Of a stretch of 64,000 nucleotides of DNA, positions 20,806-33,976 are shown piece by piece (positions within the stretch are counted from its first letter, which is position 1; the number at the start of each line of letters is the position of its first letter). The stretch comes from Tigriopus japonicus (taxonomy: Eukaryota; Arthropoda; Copepoda; Harpacticoida; Harpacticidae): positions 4,915,158 to 4,979,157 of the forward strand of contig CM021312.1 in the NCBI GenBank assembly GCA_010645155.1, given 5' to 3'. The notes under the pieces are model-generated. The model was not told the DNA's origin, made no database searches, and saw only the letters and a program-made list of their open reading frames with translations. A program made the position numbers and the translations under genes.

Positions 20806-23758
20806 TTGCATAAATTGACCATAAAGCCCAACTTTCACTTTCAGGTTTCACTTGCAAAAGTTTTCGACCTTGATTTTGGTCTGGAGATAATTTTTTTCCC
20901 AAACAATTTTTGGAAAAATCGCTATACATTGAAAGTTTGTGTTTTCAGAAAAAGAAAAATATGCCTTTTGATTGGTGGAATAGTAATAGTTTTGATATTT
21001 GATATTTTAGCCGATTCAAAAGCTTTTGGTTTCTGTAAAACACTCTTTTATTTGGACATTGAAGGCATTATAAGTTGATAATTGATGTATTTCGTCTTAA
21101 AAATGATAAAGCTGTTTATCTTTCATCGTTTTGGCAAGGCAAGGGCGTGAAAAAGATGGGTGAAAAAAATGTAATCAACGTTTAATTGTAGTGTAATTAA
21201 AGTTAATTACTTTTCGGACGATGTATTTGCAATCAATTACATTTTTCGACCAAGTAATTGTAATTGTTTCCATTTTCCATGCAATTGACTCAGCCTGGTC
21301 TTGATGTCCACTCTTTTTGCCCATATCATGGGACAACAAACACATTTGTTCACAAGTTCGATATTGGACAGTTTTCCTTTATTTCTCTATTTCTATTTTC
21401 AAAGGGATGGAATTAAACCTCTAAAGCTAACTAAAGATGGCATAAGCCATCCTTGGTTAGCCAAGTACAATGGTTTTCAAGCTAACCGATTCGTTCCTAG
21501 AGCCGGATATTATAATGACAGGTCTTTGTTAAATTTGGCAGTGCTGAAGCTGAAAATTGCCGTTTACTCAGGACGGCTATTTCCAAATATACCTCTCAGT
21601 GATATTATGAAAATTCTTTTGCAACTGAACACTTTCAGATCATTCTAGAACGAATTTTGAAATGTTTTGAAAAATGAAAGAAATATTTATTTTAATATAT
21701 TACTTTATTTTAATTAAGCTTCCTCCATGGCCCTAATCATCAAATCAGTTTAATTACAGTATTGAAGTCGAATGCGATCGCGGAGGTCGGTCCAAATGGA
21801 CGGAAAGTTTAAAGAAAAACGCTAATGTAATGGTTTCAAGTATCCTATATATTATTCCAATGCATTGATGATTATGTTTTACCTGGGAAATTATCAGTTT
21901 AGGTATGTTAATGTTTCTTGTGAATTATTACAAACACCCTGAGGAGTAGCAACGCAGGCAAGAAACCGAAACACTGAAAAGTTAGGGTTTAATCGACATT
22001 ACTTGAGTGTAACGGGAACTTTTCTGCCTGACCACAAAAACTCGACTTTCTTCAGAGCTTTCTTACCATAAAAAGTGCCAAAAATGGGAGCCTCAGAGAC
22101 TTAAAAGTACAAATCTAAAGCATCTTACTTTTTGGAGTATTTCCTTGTCCTTTTTGGTCAAAATATTTTGGGTTGGGGATCTATTTTGCTTGATATGTAG
22201 TCAATAACACTGGTTTTACTTACTTAATCTTATTCTTATTTACTTTCTTCATTAACTTATTTTCAACCCAAACATTGAACTAAGCAAATCACGAAAATGT
22301 GCATAACCGGCTAACCCTAATGTTCATCATTCCTGGTTTCAGAAACCAAACATTGCACCACAATTTTAAGGACCTTTCCTATTTGCCACCTGCCAAACCA
22401 GACCAAACTGAGATATTGATTGAATAACTTGGATCAGTGGTCTTCTCGAAACGAAGGCTCTTAAATTTGAAACCTCTTCCTGACTGTTCTCTCAAGATTT
22501 GTGCATAACCCGGCGATGAAATAGAGCGCTAAATTGACGTGAGTTATTGTGTCATACACACACAAGTCCTCCATCCATACCTTACTTTCCTGTTTAGGCA
22601 AACTTGTCACTTTCATCAATGGGATGGCTTCTCGATTCTTGGCGTAGTCTGTTTGGAAAAAGTATATTTTCTTATTGTCGATCAATCTTCGTCGGTAAAT
22701 GGACATTTTAAGTTTTAGTTTGAGAGCCAATATTAACACCCTCATTTTTAGACCCTAAAAATTCAAGCAGTGACGATTAGCCAAGAAGTATAGATTTATA
22801 CCATACATTTTTTAAGGGCTACTTCTTCGTCGGGCCTGCAATTTTAAATGTCATGGATGTCACTAAATTTATTGACATCTAATATTCTAATATGGGCTTG
22901 ATTCAGATTTAAATCGGCGGGTAAAATAGTTTGTTGGAAAGTTTGATTTAAACTGCAGAGGATCCTTGCGCAAATAATCTCTTGGCAAGAAATGAATAAA
23001 TTGTCAACCTTCGGATTTCTATTATCTTAGGAGACAAAAATATATACCTTTGAATTAAAATAGCTTTCTTTAAATACTTATAAATAAACAAAAATGGTTC
23101 AGCCTTATCAAAGAACATTCTTCTGATTAACATTTTCAACTTGGAAAGATAATTTTGGTCTGAACATAGGTGAAAATTTTATCTTGAACACACGTAGCGT
23201 TTGTTCCCTGGTAACTTAGATCATGGTTTCCAAACGAAAAATTAGAAAACGTGATTAAGCTTCACTTAACACACTTTAAAGTAAGAAAGACCTCTTGATG
23301 TGTCTGAAACAAGGCTTTTCAAGAAATTTCTGGTACTTTCTGGCGCTCGTAAAGACACTCAGGGTTCACATTCTCTTGAACGTTCAAGCCAAATCCTAAT
23401 TCTCCCCCAACGTTTCAAAACCGTCCAAAGTCGTTCGATATTTCTCGTCGACGAAGTGCTATCAGTTCATACTTGATCATAGCTCCATCGACATCGATTC
23501 CGAGCATATTTATCTCCTAAAACTTACCCTCATAAATACCGAATTCTTGCGCAATGACCTTGTTCCCTTTGTACTACGTACTCCACTTTGACGTTTCATG
23601 TGTGCTACTTACCTAGCTGTTTCACATTATCACAGTACACAGATACACAGATATAGTAGTTATTCTCCGTTACTATGGAACATCGAATCATTGCCAATTT
23701 TTGAAACAAGGTGTCATATCGAGTGATACAAGTACCATAATCAACAAATCTCATAATC

Positions 23759-25108
23759 ATGGCGTATGTGAAGTGGTGTCTGGGTGAAAGTGTTATGCGA
23801 TTGCTCTTTGAGCGAGGCTATTATCCGGAAATTTTGCGTAACATCTTTTTCCGCTTGGATCCACTGTCTTTGTGGAACTGTTCGCGGGTTTGCAAGCAAT
23901 GGAGGGACTTTTTGGACCAACATATCTGGCATATTTCGCCTAATCGGGGTGGGGATCGACGGATTTTGTACAATTGGGTCCATGCTGAACCAAGAACAAC
24001 CCGTATTGAATTAGCGGAAGTGGTCAATAATCCATCTTCGCCCAATCATAATGGAGTTCTCATTCCATATGGAAGCCGTATGGATTTACCCAGGTGTATT
24101 GTGGCTGATCAACACGATATTATTTGTGCTAATTTAGGAACTATTGACGTGTATGATCGCCCATCGGGGAAATTTAAAAGGCGATTGTATGATGCTGAGA
24201 TAGATTTCCATTGGAAGTTGATTCTCTCGCCCAAATTTCTGGTAGGGAAGCAACTCTCGGGTCATAAGATCCACATCTGGGCCAGGCAATCCGGATATTG
24301 TAACATCGTGATGAATAACTTGCCAACGGATTGTTATCAGCAGAGAGATTTTCATTTCTTGGGGAACGAAGTCATCTTGTTCGAGGTGAATTCCCATGGT
24401 CGTCATGGGAGTAAACTTCAAGCCATTGAGATCAATCCCACCACCTTGACCTATGACGATCACTGGACCCATGAATTGGATTATGAGATGTTGTGCGTGA
24501 ACCAAGCGCAAAACAAGATCATGTTGTGCTGCAAGGACTATCACGACGACGAAAGGAACTTCATCCTCAAGCTCATGAATGCCTTCTCAGGACAGGTGAC
24601 CCACCAATTGGTTTTCGAAGAGCCCGATGATCATGATATCGTCAAAGGTCTGGCTTACACCGAACCTTTGGGGATTGTCTTGCTCAGTCGGGCCGATGAA
24701 ATCCGGGAACAAGACTGGATAACTTTCAAAATTGTCAGCTCAAAGCTGCTTCTCTTCGATCTGGCTCATGGATTCAAGATTAGAGAACTGAACATCAATC
24801 TGTCCCAACATTTTGGCGACCTTAGCCAAGCCTGTCTCTCAATTTGGTGCGATCCACCCTTTGGACACATCCTTATGGCGGTCAAAGGTCGAAATACCAA
24901 TTGTTCCAAGATTTTGATTTGGAACCTTGAGAAGCTGTTGAGGAGCACCAAAAATGGCTCGGATATCGAACCTCATCGGGTCATTGAGACTGGTGGATTG
25001 GCCAATGCGGATGCCATTGTACCTTCTAATCATAAACTTATCTTCTCAAGTGTGAACAATCAAAACCGAGGAATTCTCAATGATAACGATTTCTGGGGTG
25101 ACTTATGA
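23759..25108 (+). CDS. F-box protein with probable C-terminal beta-propeller
   Basis: This intronless frame encodes 449 residues. An F-box lies at about residues 18-58 (PEILRNIFFRLDPLSLWNCS, then VCKQWRDFLDQHIW), the segment that binds SKP1 in SCF ubiquitin ligases. The remaining 390 residues have alternating beta-strand patterns and repeated hydrophobic-W/L-D blocks (for example KILIWNLEKLL and DVYDRPSGKFKRRLYD). These suggest a degenerate WD40-like propeller that would select substrates. I cannot assign it to a named FBXW. The start ATG has TC at -3/-2, which is not ideal, but no earlier in-frame ATG leads into the F-box. Confidence 0.8.
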   Translation: MAYVKWCLGESVMRLLFERGYYPEILRNIFFRLDPLSLWNCSRVCKQWRDFLDQHIWHISPNRGGDRRILYNWVHAEPRTTRIELAEVVNNPSSPNHNGVLIPYGSRMDLPRCIVADQHDIICANLGTIDVYDRPSGKFKRRLYDAEIDFHWKLILSPKFLVGKQLSGHKIHIWARQSGYCNIVMNNLPTDCYQQRDFHFLGNEVILFEVNSHGRHGSKLQAIEINPTTLTYDDHWTHELDYEMLCVNQAQNKIMLCCKDYHDDERNFILKLMNAFSGQVTHQLVFEEPDDHDIVKGLAYTEPLGIVLLSRADEIREQDWITFKIVSSKLLLFDLAHGFKIRELNINLSQHFGDLSQACLSIWCDPPFGHILMAVKGRNTNCSKILIWNLEKLLRSTKNGSDIEPHRVIETGGLANADAIVPSNHKLIFSSVNNQNRGILNDNDFWGDL

Positions 25109-25859
25109 TAACAAGGCTGGCTTGTTTAAAAAGAAGAAGAGACATGCCTTTCATTAGGATGTAACTATTCGTTGAAAGTAAGAAACCATGTGTTAATGAA
25201 CTATCCCTGTGTTCAAGTATTATCCATATTTAAAATGAAATATATATCCTATCACCTGCTTTGTGGACAGTAATTTTGTTTAGATTCAATTCAGTTTTCA
25301 TATTTACGACGAAAACACTCTTGTAAAATTCAGTTTCAATTCCTGTTTTCAGACTTTTTGTGTTTTCCAATGTTAGCTTAAAGCTTGAGATATGTTTTTG
25401 CTTGCATTCTTCCCTTAAGAATTACTTTGAAATGATTACAGGTCATCTGAAGAGAAACAAAAAATACTGTTTAAACAAATTTTGCACCCTCAATTTCTCT
25501 TTGGCTAAAATTTTACTTAAAAACAATGTAAATATAAATTTCTTCCAAATATTACTGTCATGTGAATTGTGTCGTCAAATAAATTTGATCTATACACACC
25601 AAAACCTTTTTGGCGTTCTTGAAGCTTTTACTTGACGTGAAGACTACTTCTCACAATCAAAATATAGCATTGCATGATGGGTTGCAGAAGAAATTAAGTG
25701 ACCTCAGGCCTTTTTTAAATTAGTTTACTGACCTTTTTTCAACACAATATATTGAATGTTTACAAAGATCACCTTTCTCCTTTGCCCTTGCTGTTTGATT
25801 TACAAATAACTCATTTTAATCTTATCCACCATACAGCTGAAAATCAATTCAACCGCAGC
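25109..25859. other. intergenic stretch between F-box gene and PNKP
   Basis: AT-rich sequence with no supported gene. It must contain the F-box 3' UTR and the PNKP promoter. The ORF that begins at 25752 is only an upstream extension of PNKP exon 1. Confidence 0.5.
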
Positions 25860-28800
25860 ATGGCCACTAAATGTTTTATTCGTTGCTGTGCGAGACGTCA
25901 TCCCGACATCTTGTTGCCGAATAATGAGAGTTTCATGCTTGGACGAGGTCCTCAAACCAAAATCAAAGAGAAGCGTTGTTCCCGGGAACAAATTCAATTG
26001 TGGGCCAACTACTCCAAGTTCAAGGTTCAAATCAAGCAAATTGGACCAAATCCAGCCGTAGTTAACGGTAAAGAGTTCGCTAAAGGTGACATTGGCGAAC
26101 TTGAACACGAGGAAACTGTGGAATTATTGCCCGGGGATTTCAAGTATCAAATCATATTCGATCCCAAACCCCCCAAAGAAAAACCAAGCCCACAGAAAGA
26201 CTCGATGAAACGCAAAATGACGACTGAAGTCAAAACACCAACGCCTCTTGAGGCGAAAATATCAAAAACTCAATCACGTTTGTTTGATGTTGAGTATGAT
26301 GTGAAACCACTTTCGGATTCTGATGGTTTCCGTTGGCAGACTGTGCAAGATGGAGAAGTCTACATTATGACTTCACCTTCCTGTAAGGGCAAGACCAAGG
26401 TGCAAACTCCAATCCTTGCTTAAATTACTTAATTCCTTCATCTAACACATTTCTCATTCAACCCAGATTGCTGCATTTGATATGGACGGAACGATAATCA
26501 CTACTCAAAGTGGTAGAGTATTTGCCAAAGATCTCAATGATTGGCGCATACTATATCCTGAGGTTCCTGGAAAGTTGAAATCACTCCATAATGACGGATA
26601 CAAGATTGTCATAATCACAAACCAACGCGGTATAGCTATTGGTAGGGTCAAATTGGACGATTTCAAGACCAAAGTTCAACGGATTGCGCAGAAACTCAAC
26701 GTCCCTGTGCAACTATTTTGTTGTTCCGGAGATGGTGGGATGTTTCGGAAACCTAGAATTGGGGTGTGGAATCTTTTAGCGACTCGAATGAACGGCGATA
26801 TCAGTATTGACAAAAAGAGCTCTTTCTATTGTGGAGACGCGGCTGGAAGAATTGCTAGTTGGATTCCGGGCAAGAAGAAAGATTTCTCATGTTCGGATCG
26901 GCTATTCGCTCTGAATTTGGATTTGGCTTTCCACACACCTGAGGAGTTGTTCTTGGGTCAAAAACCCACCACAAAGTTCAACCTGCCCGAATTCGACCCT
27001 AAATCTGTGGATCCCAATGCTCCTTTGTTGGAGCCCAAATCCACGGAATTGACCTCAAAAAGTCAAGAGGTATGTGGGTTTTCCAAGATCTGCCAAATTC
27101 CAACCAACCCTTCATCAAGTCGTGATTGCACTCAGAACAAAGGAGTTGGTTGAATGAGCTGCGATTCAATTTTGACACTTTCCAATCACTAGTCGATTTA
27201 TGAGATCGCCCTCAAGCCACAACCCTTGAAGTTGTTCAATTTTGCTAGACGTTTTACCAGATCCTAATTAAGTTGAGAACAGTGTGTAATTCCGGAATCA
27301 TTCTCGTCCTCACAGGTCATTCTTTTGGTCGGTATTCAAGGGTCAGGTAAGAGTTTTCTGGCCGAAACCATCTATGAGCCTGCCGGTTACGTCGTGGCCA
27401 GTAATGATCGGTCAGGTGGACGCGATAAGACCCTCAAAATCCTGGCTGAAGCCCTTAAAAATGGCCAAAGCGTTGTGGTGGATAACACGCATGGAGAAAG
27501 AGAGACACGTCAGAAATTCGTGGAAGTGGCCCAAAAGCATGGAGTACCTGTGCGATGCTTCTTGATGAAGACTTCGCCTCAACAGGCCAGGCACAATAAT
27601 CTGTTTCGGGAATTGATTGGTTCGGATCATGCCATGATTAAAGAACCGCTTTTCAACGCTTTCAAGTAAGTAAATGAACAGATGGACGGGTGAAGTTCAA
27701 TGTTTGAAATGCAAGAAGTCGAGGGATGAGATTTCTTGAATAAGATATACCAGGGAGAGGGAATCGTTGCGTCCTGGTGTGAACATGATTGATTGATCTT
27801 CTTGGTCTATGACAGTTGAAGGGTATTCAAATGTGAAACAAACGATCTCATTGCCTCCAATGGGCTTGTCAATGAGGATGATGAGAAATTCGGCAGATTC
27901 CTTGATCAGTTTCGTAAAGGGTGGTCCTCTTTTGCCTCTTTCTTGCTCAAACAGAAAAACCTTTCCTGGAGTTTTGAGACTGTTTAACTGAAACTTTTTT
28001 TTCACGTTTAAGCATCGTGACCCCTTGAATTGTCTTCACTCTTCAAGGAATCTTAACCAAAGGCACTTGAGGCAAAGGATAGTAGCTTAAATGTTACACA
28101 ACTATACTTGCGATAGAAATGAAGTCATGGACTCTGAGTCATGCTTGTTTTCAATGGGAACGCAGGTTTTGTTGTCTCTCAGGACTTGTTTCCTCTGTTC
28201 GAGCCCCATCTAGAGAGATATGCCGACTGTCATTCTCGACGAGAGCCTATTCTCCTTCATCTTTGGTGATGCCCTCTAGCCCATGTAATTTGACTTGTTC
28301 TCCATATTTGGCTTTGAATTGAAATTACAGCATGCATAAAGTGCTCAAAAGCTGGGGGAGGGGTGGTCGAGTCAGGAATGTTGGAGAATCATCATTGTTT
28401 CCTTCATTTTTAGTACGTTGAAATCTGATGGCAATTTTATTTGCACTTCCGACACTTGCCAAGTATTTGAGGTGTTTCAAATGATAACAAAAATTTCCTG
28501 TCTCATTAAGGAGTCAGCAGACGGAAAATTTTGGATCTAACAAGATTAAAAGTAATTTGAGAAGTCACCGTATTCCCACCTTCAAATTTGAATCATGAAG
28601 TTTTTGTCACGCTAGTTTCAACCCTTGTAAACATGTGGGAGTAAATTAAGAAAAGTGCTACATTTCTCCTTATAATTGCTCTTTGACAGCGTTGATGATA
28701 TCAATATCGTTTGATCATTTTGCAATTTTCTTGGACTTGAGCCATCCCTGATCCAAGTTCCACTATTTCTAAACCTAATGGGCAATCCCACTGACGAATC

Positions 28801-31800
28801 TTAAACCTTAAATCCTTTACCAACTACAATTATCTTCACTTTTTTTGTTTCTTTTGTACAAAGGCGTGAAATTGAAGCCGACTTGCTAGCAAGAAATAGG
28901 GGAGTGGTCTTTTTATCAGTCCCATTTGCCTCAACCCTTGTGCTGGAGTCTAGGGTTTGTTTCAGTGACCTTGTGATTTCACGAGCAAATAAATCGTAAT
29001 CCCTTTGAATGATAGCAACCCACACAGAACTCAAAGTAAGTTTGCATCTTTTATTCTGGTGGCATTATTAAAGCGAACTTGAAATGAGCCTCTAGAAAGA
29101 TCGTTGACAATCAGGCGTGATTTGCTTACAAACCGCAAGAATTGTGGCGGTCGGGGTTGGGCAGATTTCCTTCCTCTTCCTTAGTCACTCACGCGGAAGA
29201 CTGAGCGCAAATAAAAGAATGAGGAGCAGGGTGTAATTTCTCTTATTGTTGTAAATTGGCTTTTGAGTCCATAATCATCGCTATCATCCCCGCTATGAGC
29301 TACCCCGCCAAATCTTCATTGGATGTGCGAGAGAAAACGCAACAGAGAGCGAAGTGTAAGATTCCTCAGTTGAGATCGGCAACTTCTGTTTTAAGATAAA
29401 TTGAGGTCATTGAGTCTAGAAATAAAGGCAAGGTTACCACTGGAAATGCCTATGTTGTTCTGAAACCTTGACATTGAGTCTTACCATCACTTCTAACTAA
29501 TATTAGGTAACATTCTTCTGCCTTCATGGGTTTGTTTTGGTATTGCTTTGCTTTATTAATACCTGTCTGAACCTTCTGACAAAGGACAAATTTGATCCCC
29601 TTATTACCAAGGAGAAAAAAAATGACTGCATTGGTCATCTGTATAAAGTAAAATTAAAAATGTAAAGTAGAAGTAAAACTCATTTTCTAGCACAAGTTAG
29701 CCGAAGATTTTTGAGATCAATAAAAGTTCATGTTATCACTAAAGTATTTTTGAGATTAATACTGAGATTAATTTGTGATAAAATGTTATCTTTGCCGTTC
29801 AAAATTATCACTTTATAATGATGAAAGTGGTTACGATAATATTTTGCCTTATTTGTTGACTTGGTTTTTCAAATGAAGTTTTCTTTGCTTAGTTCATTTT
29901 TTTAGTGAAATCTTTCTTCTATCTTCTGCACTCTGTGCTGGTTTTTGTAGGGACAAGACTTGAAATGTAGGTAGTAGTAGGAGGAGGAGAGGGTTTCAAA
30001 TGGATAACAGATAGCAATTATTCTTCCATTGACTAGGAGAAATTTGACAGATATGAATCAAGTTGCTTGCTAATGGAGACCTCGGCCAACATTGCAGCAG
30101 ACCCGAATTATGTCGGTTAGATGGTTGTCAAGTTACCAAGGGATGTTTTTGGAGTATGTGCTGTGAACTATGGTTCAGTTTCTTCGTATAAATTGCATTT
30201 CTTAGTAACTGTTTTTATGGACTGAACTGATGGTCAAAAGACAAAGAGACACAACGAAGTAGAAGTTGGGCTTTTGTACTAATAATTGCAACCAGATTTT
30301 TACTACAGAAGAACTTAAAATAACGGGTGATGTTTCCTTTCATTTTAAAGTATTCTCAATAATATCTGCTGCCAATCAGTTAAAGTTTAAATTCCGACCA
30401 AAATGTCTTGCTCATTTTGCAATAAAATTTATACAAGGGAAATGTTTCAAACGTTTTTTCTCCAATGCCCCTTCAGACTTGCGAAAAATGGCACAATTCA
30501 CTTTATTTGCAAGAAACAAAATCGTGTGAATAGGGAACCAAGCAATGTACTTTTATACGAAACGAAAAGGCAGATAATTTCCCCAATTTCCTATGAGCTT
30601 CATCTCGAGTTTAAAATACCACCAATCATCTCGAAGTTTCTATGATTGGCGTGTGTGCTGCCTCAGTTGACCCACAACGAGTGAGGGTACTGGGCCATTT
30701 CCTCCACATTCTGAGCCAGTGTGCACTTGGTTCATATCAATGTTCACCATGTATGAAGAACCCGATCAGGGCCAGAACCCCAGAGTGGATGTGTAGTACT
30801 ATAAGGTGTTGTTCGTTCGTTCATTTGTTCATCCAGGACGAATGGAGACGTCGCTGGTGCGGGCTCGCTTTTATGTACTTCCTACACACTTGAGAGTTAC
30901 ACAGTCGTTGTTTAGCGTTTCGATGGCGAGGACCTCTTCAGGGTGTAGTACTCGCGTCAATTGGTGACCGAAATTACTAGTTTTGGTGTCTGTATGTACA
31001 TGTGTTCGTTCCTGTGGTGTTCGTCAGAGGCTGGAAAATTCATTTTTAGTGACGTAATAAGTGGCAACAAATTCCTGTTTATACTGAATGGTGTGTGTGC
31101 CAAGCATCATTCATGTTGACAAGTCCTCTTTGGAGATAAGTTGCGAATTGTGAAAACAATTAGTCAATATTGACTGAAAGTTTTTATCAGCAGTGTAGCA
31201 ATCTCTGAGAATTCGTTCATTTGGAAGTTCAGGATCTCTTAGTTGAAGCTCCTATTCCAAACATCCACCTACTCATTTACCTGATGCAAACGCAAGAGAC
31301 CTGAGACTCCTTCCACAACTTGTGAGCGGCACACATGCTTTAAATGAGACTCCTTACCGATCTACGTTGGTAGCAGCTTATTGGCCCGTGGTGTCGGTTG
31401 GTTGGTTGCTTGTTTGATCGTTCATTCTCGGAACGTTTTTGTGCATCCACCTTCCACCATGAAGCGGAATGGTGTTGTTGGTCTTTTCGGCCTACTGATT
31501 TATATTTCGTGCTTGGTGTTCGAATCAGCTGGATATTGTTGGCAAGCTGGGTACAATCCAGGTTTCACAGGACCACCCAAGTTAGAGCAAGTCAGCATCG
31601 ATACTGTCCGCGTCTCTTGGGATGGCATCGTCAAGCATCGTGATTGCGCTGATCAGTTTCTAGTCAAGTTTTGGCCTCGCTCATCACCTCAGCAATACGC
31701 CACCTCCGACCTCGTGCCTCCAAATGTAGATTTTATCGACCTCAAGGTTACGCCTAAAATATCATATCAGTTCCAAGCCGTGGCTCGTGAGGACAAAGGC

Positions 31801-32401
31801 CTCATCGGTGGCATCGATTGGAACAAATCTCCCGTGACAGACTTTAAAACCTCCACTTACAATACGGAGGTGGAAAAATCCGAGAAAGGCGTATCTGAGC
31901 TCCAATACAATACCAACTCTGGCATGAAACCCGGGGTTGTGAATGCTGACGCTATTCGCGAATCAAATCTAAACACTATTTACCACGGGGATGAAATCAT
32001 CCAAGTTGCGGGCATGTCTCTGTTTCTATTGGTTGGTGTGGTCATTGCGAGTCTCTTAGCCATTGTGATATTCATTGGCGTTATGTACAAATGCTTTTGT
32101 GTCAAAAAGAAGGATTACGATATTGACGTGGAAATTGAAGAAAAAGTTGATGCTGCTGAGAGTGATAATGAAGATGAGAAAGACAGTCATGAAAAAGATA
32201 GCCTTAGTCCCGAGAAGAATCAGGCTTAGAAACTAGTGATTCAACCGATGACTCCATCATATGTCATTATCTTTCAGGGCACGTTACCAAGAACCCAAAC
32301 TGGATGAAGGCTTTAGCTCTATTGCGAAAGTGAACTTTGTTCCCAAGTTTCGAAATCAAGATGAAGAGAGGCTCTATCGCATGTATCTTCAAGAAAAATG
32401 A
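25860..32401 (+). CDS. PNKP: bifunctional polynucleotide kinase 3'-phosphatase
   Basis: CDS joins 25860-26399, 26467-27069, 27316-27665 and 32278-32401 (538 residues; human 521). The enzyme repairs DNA strand-break ends by removing 3'-phosphates and phosphorylating 5'-hydroxyls, and its FHA domain docks on XRCC1/XRCC4. Exon 1 carries the FHA domain (FMLGRGPQTKI, CSREQI). Exon 2 has the HAD phosphatase motif FDMDGTIITT (D185, D187), then DWRILYPE, TNQRGI and the conserved GDAAGR and DFSCSDRLFALNLDL. Exon 3 has the kinase Walker A GIQGSGKS (387-394), VVVDNTH and QQARHNNLFRE. Exon 4 gives ARYQEPKLDEGFSSI and the C-terminus YRMYLQEK. Junctions are aag/gtgcaa, gag/gtatgt and aa/gtaagt with matching acceptors and phases 0, 0 and 2. 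Intron 3 is 4612 nt and contains a whole gene. Confidence 0.92.
27666..31458. other. first part of PNKP intron 3, no supported exon
   Basis: This is intronic relative to PNKP. A 102-codon minus-strand frame (27697-28005) is the only sizeable one and has no recognisable domain. The last few hundred bases before 31459 must hold the promoter and 5' UTR of the nested gene; no TATA box stands out. Confidence 0.5.
31459..32229 (+). CDS. single-pass membrane protein with FN3-like ectodomain, nested in PNKP intron 3
   Basis: 256 residues without an intron. A signal peptide (VVGLFGLLIYISCLVFESA) is followed by a fibronectin-III-like domain at about 36-132: PPKLEQVSIDTVRVSWDG, a conserved tryptophan, then ISYQFQAVA and a closing PVTDFKTST. 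A spacer follows, then a membrane span at 185-210 (LFLLVGVVIASLLAIVIFIG) and a highly acidic cytoplasmic tail. The start at 31459 has a CCACCATGA context; the longer frame from 31381 lacks a proper start context and would bury the signal peptide. The stop lies 48 nt before PNKP exon 4, so its 3' UTR must overlap that exon. I cannot name an orthologue; a receptor or adhesion role is only a guess. Confidence 0.8.
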   Translation: MKRNGVVGLFGLLIYISCLVFESAGYCWQAGYNPGFTGPPKLEQVSIDTVRVSWDGIVKHRDCADQFLVKFWPRSSPQQYATSDLVPPNVDFIDLKVTPKISYQFQAVAREDKGLIGGIDWNKSPVTDFKTSTYNTEVEKSEKGVSELQYNTNSGMKPGVVNADAIRESNLNTIYHGDEIIQVAGMSLFLLVGVVIASLLAIVIFIGVMYKCFCVKKKDYDIDVEIEEKVDAAESDNEDEKDSHEKDSLSPEKNQA

Positions 32402-32731
32402 GCACTTGACATCGTAATGAAGTGACGAAAAAAACTTTTGCATCACGTTTTTAACAGAACTTGATGTCCTTCAACGATGCAAGCTCGAATGTCGAATGTT
32501 CTGGTGAAGTTTTTTGTCCAATTGCGTTGTGTTAAATGACACTTTTATTGGTGACAATGAGCCCGCAGCCCCAAAATTCTGCACATTTCTAGTGAGTGAT
32601 CAAGAGAGCTTCGAGTGTGAAACTCCGAAATTCGATCCGTTATTTCATTGTAATTTGAAGCACAATGAATATTCTCAACTCTATAGTGCTCATGTACTAT
32701 TTGCCTAAAGCATCCAACTGTTAGTTTTCAT

Positions 32732-32737
32732 AATAAA
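32732..32737 (+). terminator. polyadenylation signal for PNKP (and possibly the nested gene)
   Basis: AATAAA is 330 nt after the PNKP stop and is followed by an A-rich run. It is the first clear signal downstream of both the nested gene and PNKP on the plus strand, so the two genes may share it. Confidence 0.5.
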
Positions 32738-33976
32738 AAACGAAAAGTCTTTCCCTGGGTTTGAATGTGTTATTTTGTACAAAGCCCTTCAAGAAGAAGA
32801 TTTATGTGACCCATATTTTCAAACCTATTGACCATTCAGGCTTTTGTGACACCCGTTCCTCCCCTCGATTTTGAGAGATCTTTCTCACAAATGTGAGAGA
32901 GCAAACAAAAGAGGGTCAAACACCTCCAGATGCCCTCACAAAGTCACACCCTGACGTTCAAAGGTTTTCCGAAGACAGTTTTTCAGACGGTATCACCGGG
33001 TGTTAACTCGATTTAATGATGTTTATTTTTGTAAACTCATCTTGGATTAATTGAGTCTCCAAGTGCTACTACCACAACTAGCTCAGTAAACTTAGGGCAA
33101 ACTTGTCCACCCACGCTATTTCAAAATGCCAGCAAAAGCCGTCGTATTTACATTAGCATTCGATTGTGGACGGTTGTGTACTATCAAGCAAACCACCCCC
33201 TCATATGGTTAGGAATAATGGACATTTTTCGGCGCTCTTTCACCCTCGACAAGGTTCAGTGTTCACTCTAGGAGTCCTCTATGATTCTCGAACAAAAAGC
33301 TTCCTTCCCATACAAGGCAGACTGAAATTATTGTTCTGCTCCTCCACTTATTTCATGAAGTACTTCAATCTGGATATGTTCTCGTGTGAGTTCTCGAGTA
33401 GTCAGGGCTGTTGAGATGAGGGCTCATCATTTATTCATTTCATTTTCAGTTCTTCTTACTTAGGGAGAAACAAAAAAAATCCCTGCCCCTTTGTCAGCCG
33501 TTAATGTTAACGGAATAGCTTTGAAGTAGGAGATTTGGCTCTCATGTAGGATGTTTTTGTGAGTTAGATGGGTAAATTGAGCGCCTGGTGATTGCATTTT
33601 CCCGCAATATGGTGAGATCTCACCCGTTCGAGGGAACCTCTTTGTGTGTTGCTTGAGCAAATGCGATTTTGGAAGATTCCTTCACAATTCCCAATCAAGT
33701 ACAAAATTCATTTGCCAGTGCTGTTCAATGGGGTGGCAAAAGCAATAAATTACCATGGCCGTAATGAATTGTCACTGGTCTATCACCTTGCTCTGGAGTT
33801 TCTTCTTCAAAGTCTGCTCATGCTAGCTAGCGTTTCTCCAAATGATGTTTCCGGTGCTTTCAAATTCTCTTGCATTCATTTCAAGTTTCCAGAGACACAG
33901 TAGGTGGTTTGACGAAACTGGTTGAGGTGGACAGAAGTGCCCAGTTTGATTGAATATTTTGAGAGAAAAAAGAGGC
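32738..33976. other. intergenic stretch between PNKP and IFT74
   Basis: No gene is supported. The PNKP and IFT74 genes converge on this region from opposite strands. Confidence 0.5.

Larger units (their letters stand above)
20144..23758. other. intergenic stretch with SINE and hairpin
   Basis: The first 150 nt are the likely 5' UTR and promoter of the minus-strand three-gene unit. No other gene is supported. At 21160-21270 the sequence is unusually rich in taattac/gtaatta motifs on both strands. The rest is AT-rich without recognisable content apart from the repeats listed separately. Confidence 0.5.

Noticed and set aside
21301..21648. 115-codon frame in intergenic DNA
   Set aside because: Low similarity to anything known to me, no Kozak start and AT-driven composition.
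27697..28005. 102-codon minus-strand frame in PNKP intron 3
   Set aside because: No recognisable domain, no splice context and a length still expected by chance; an overlapping plus-strand frame exists.
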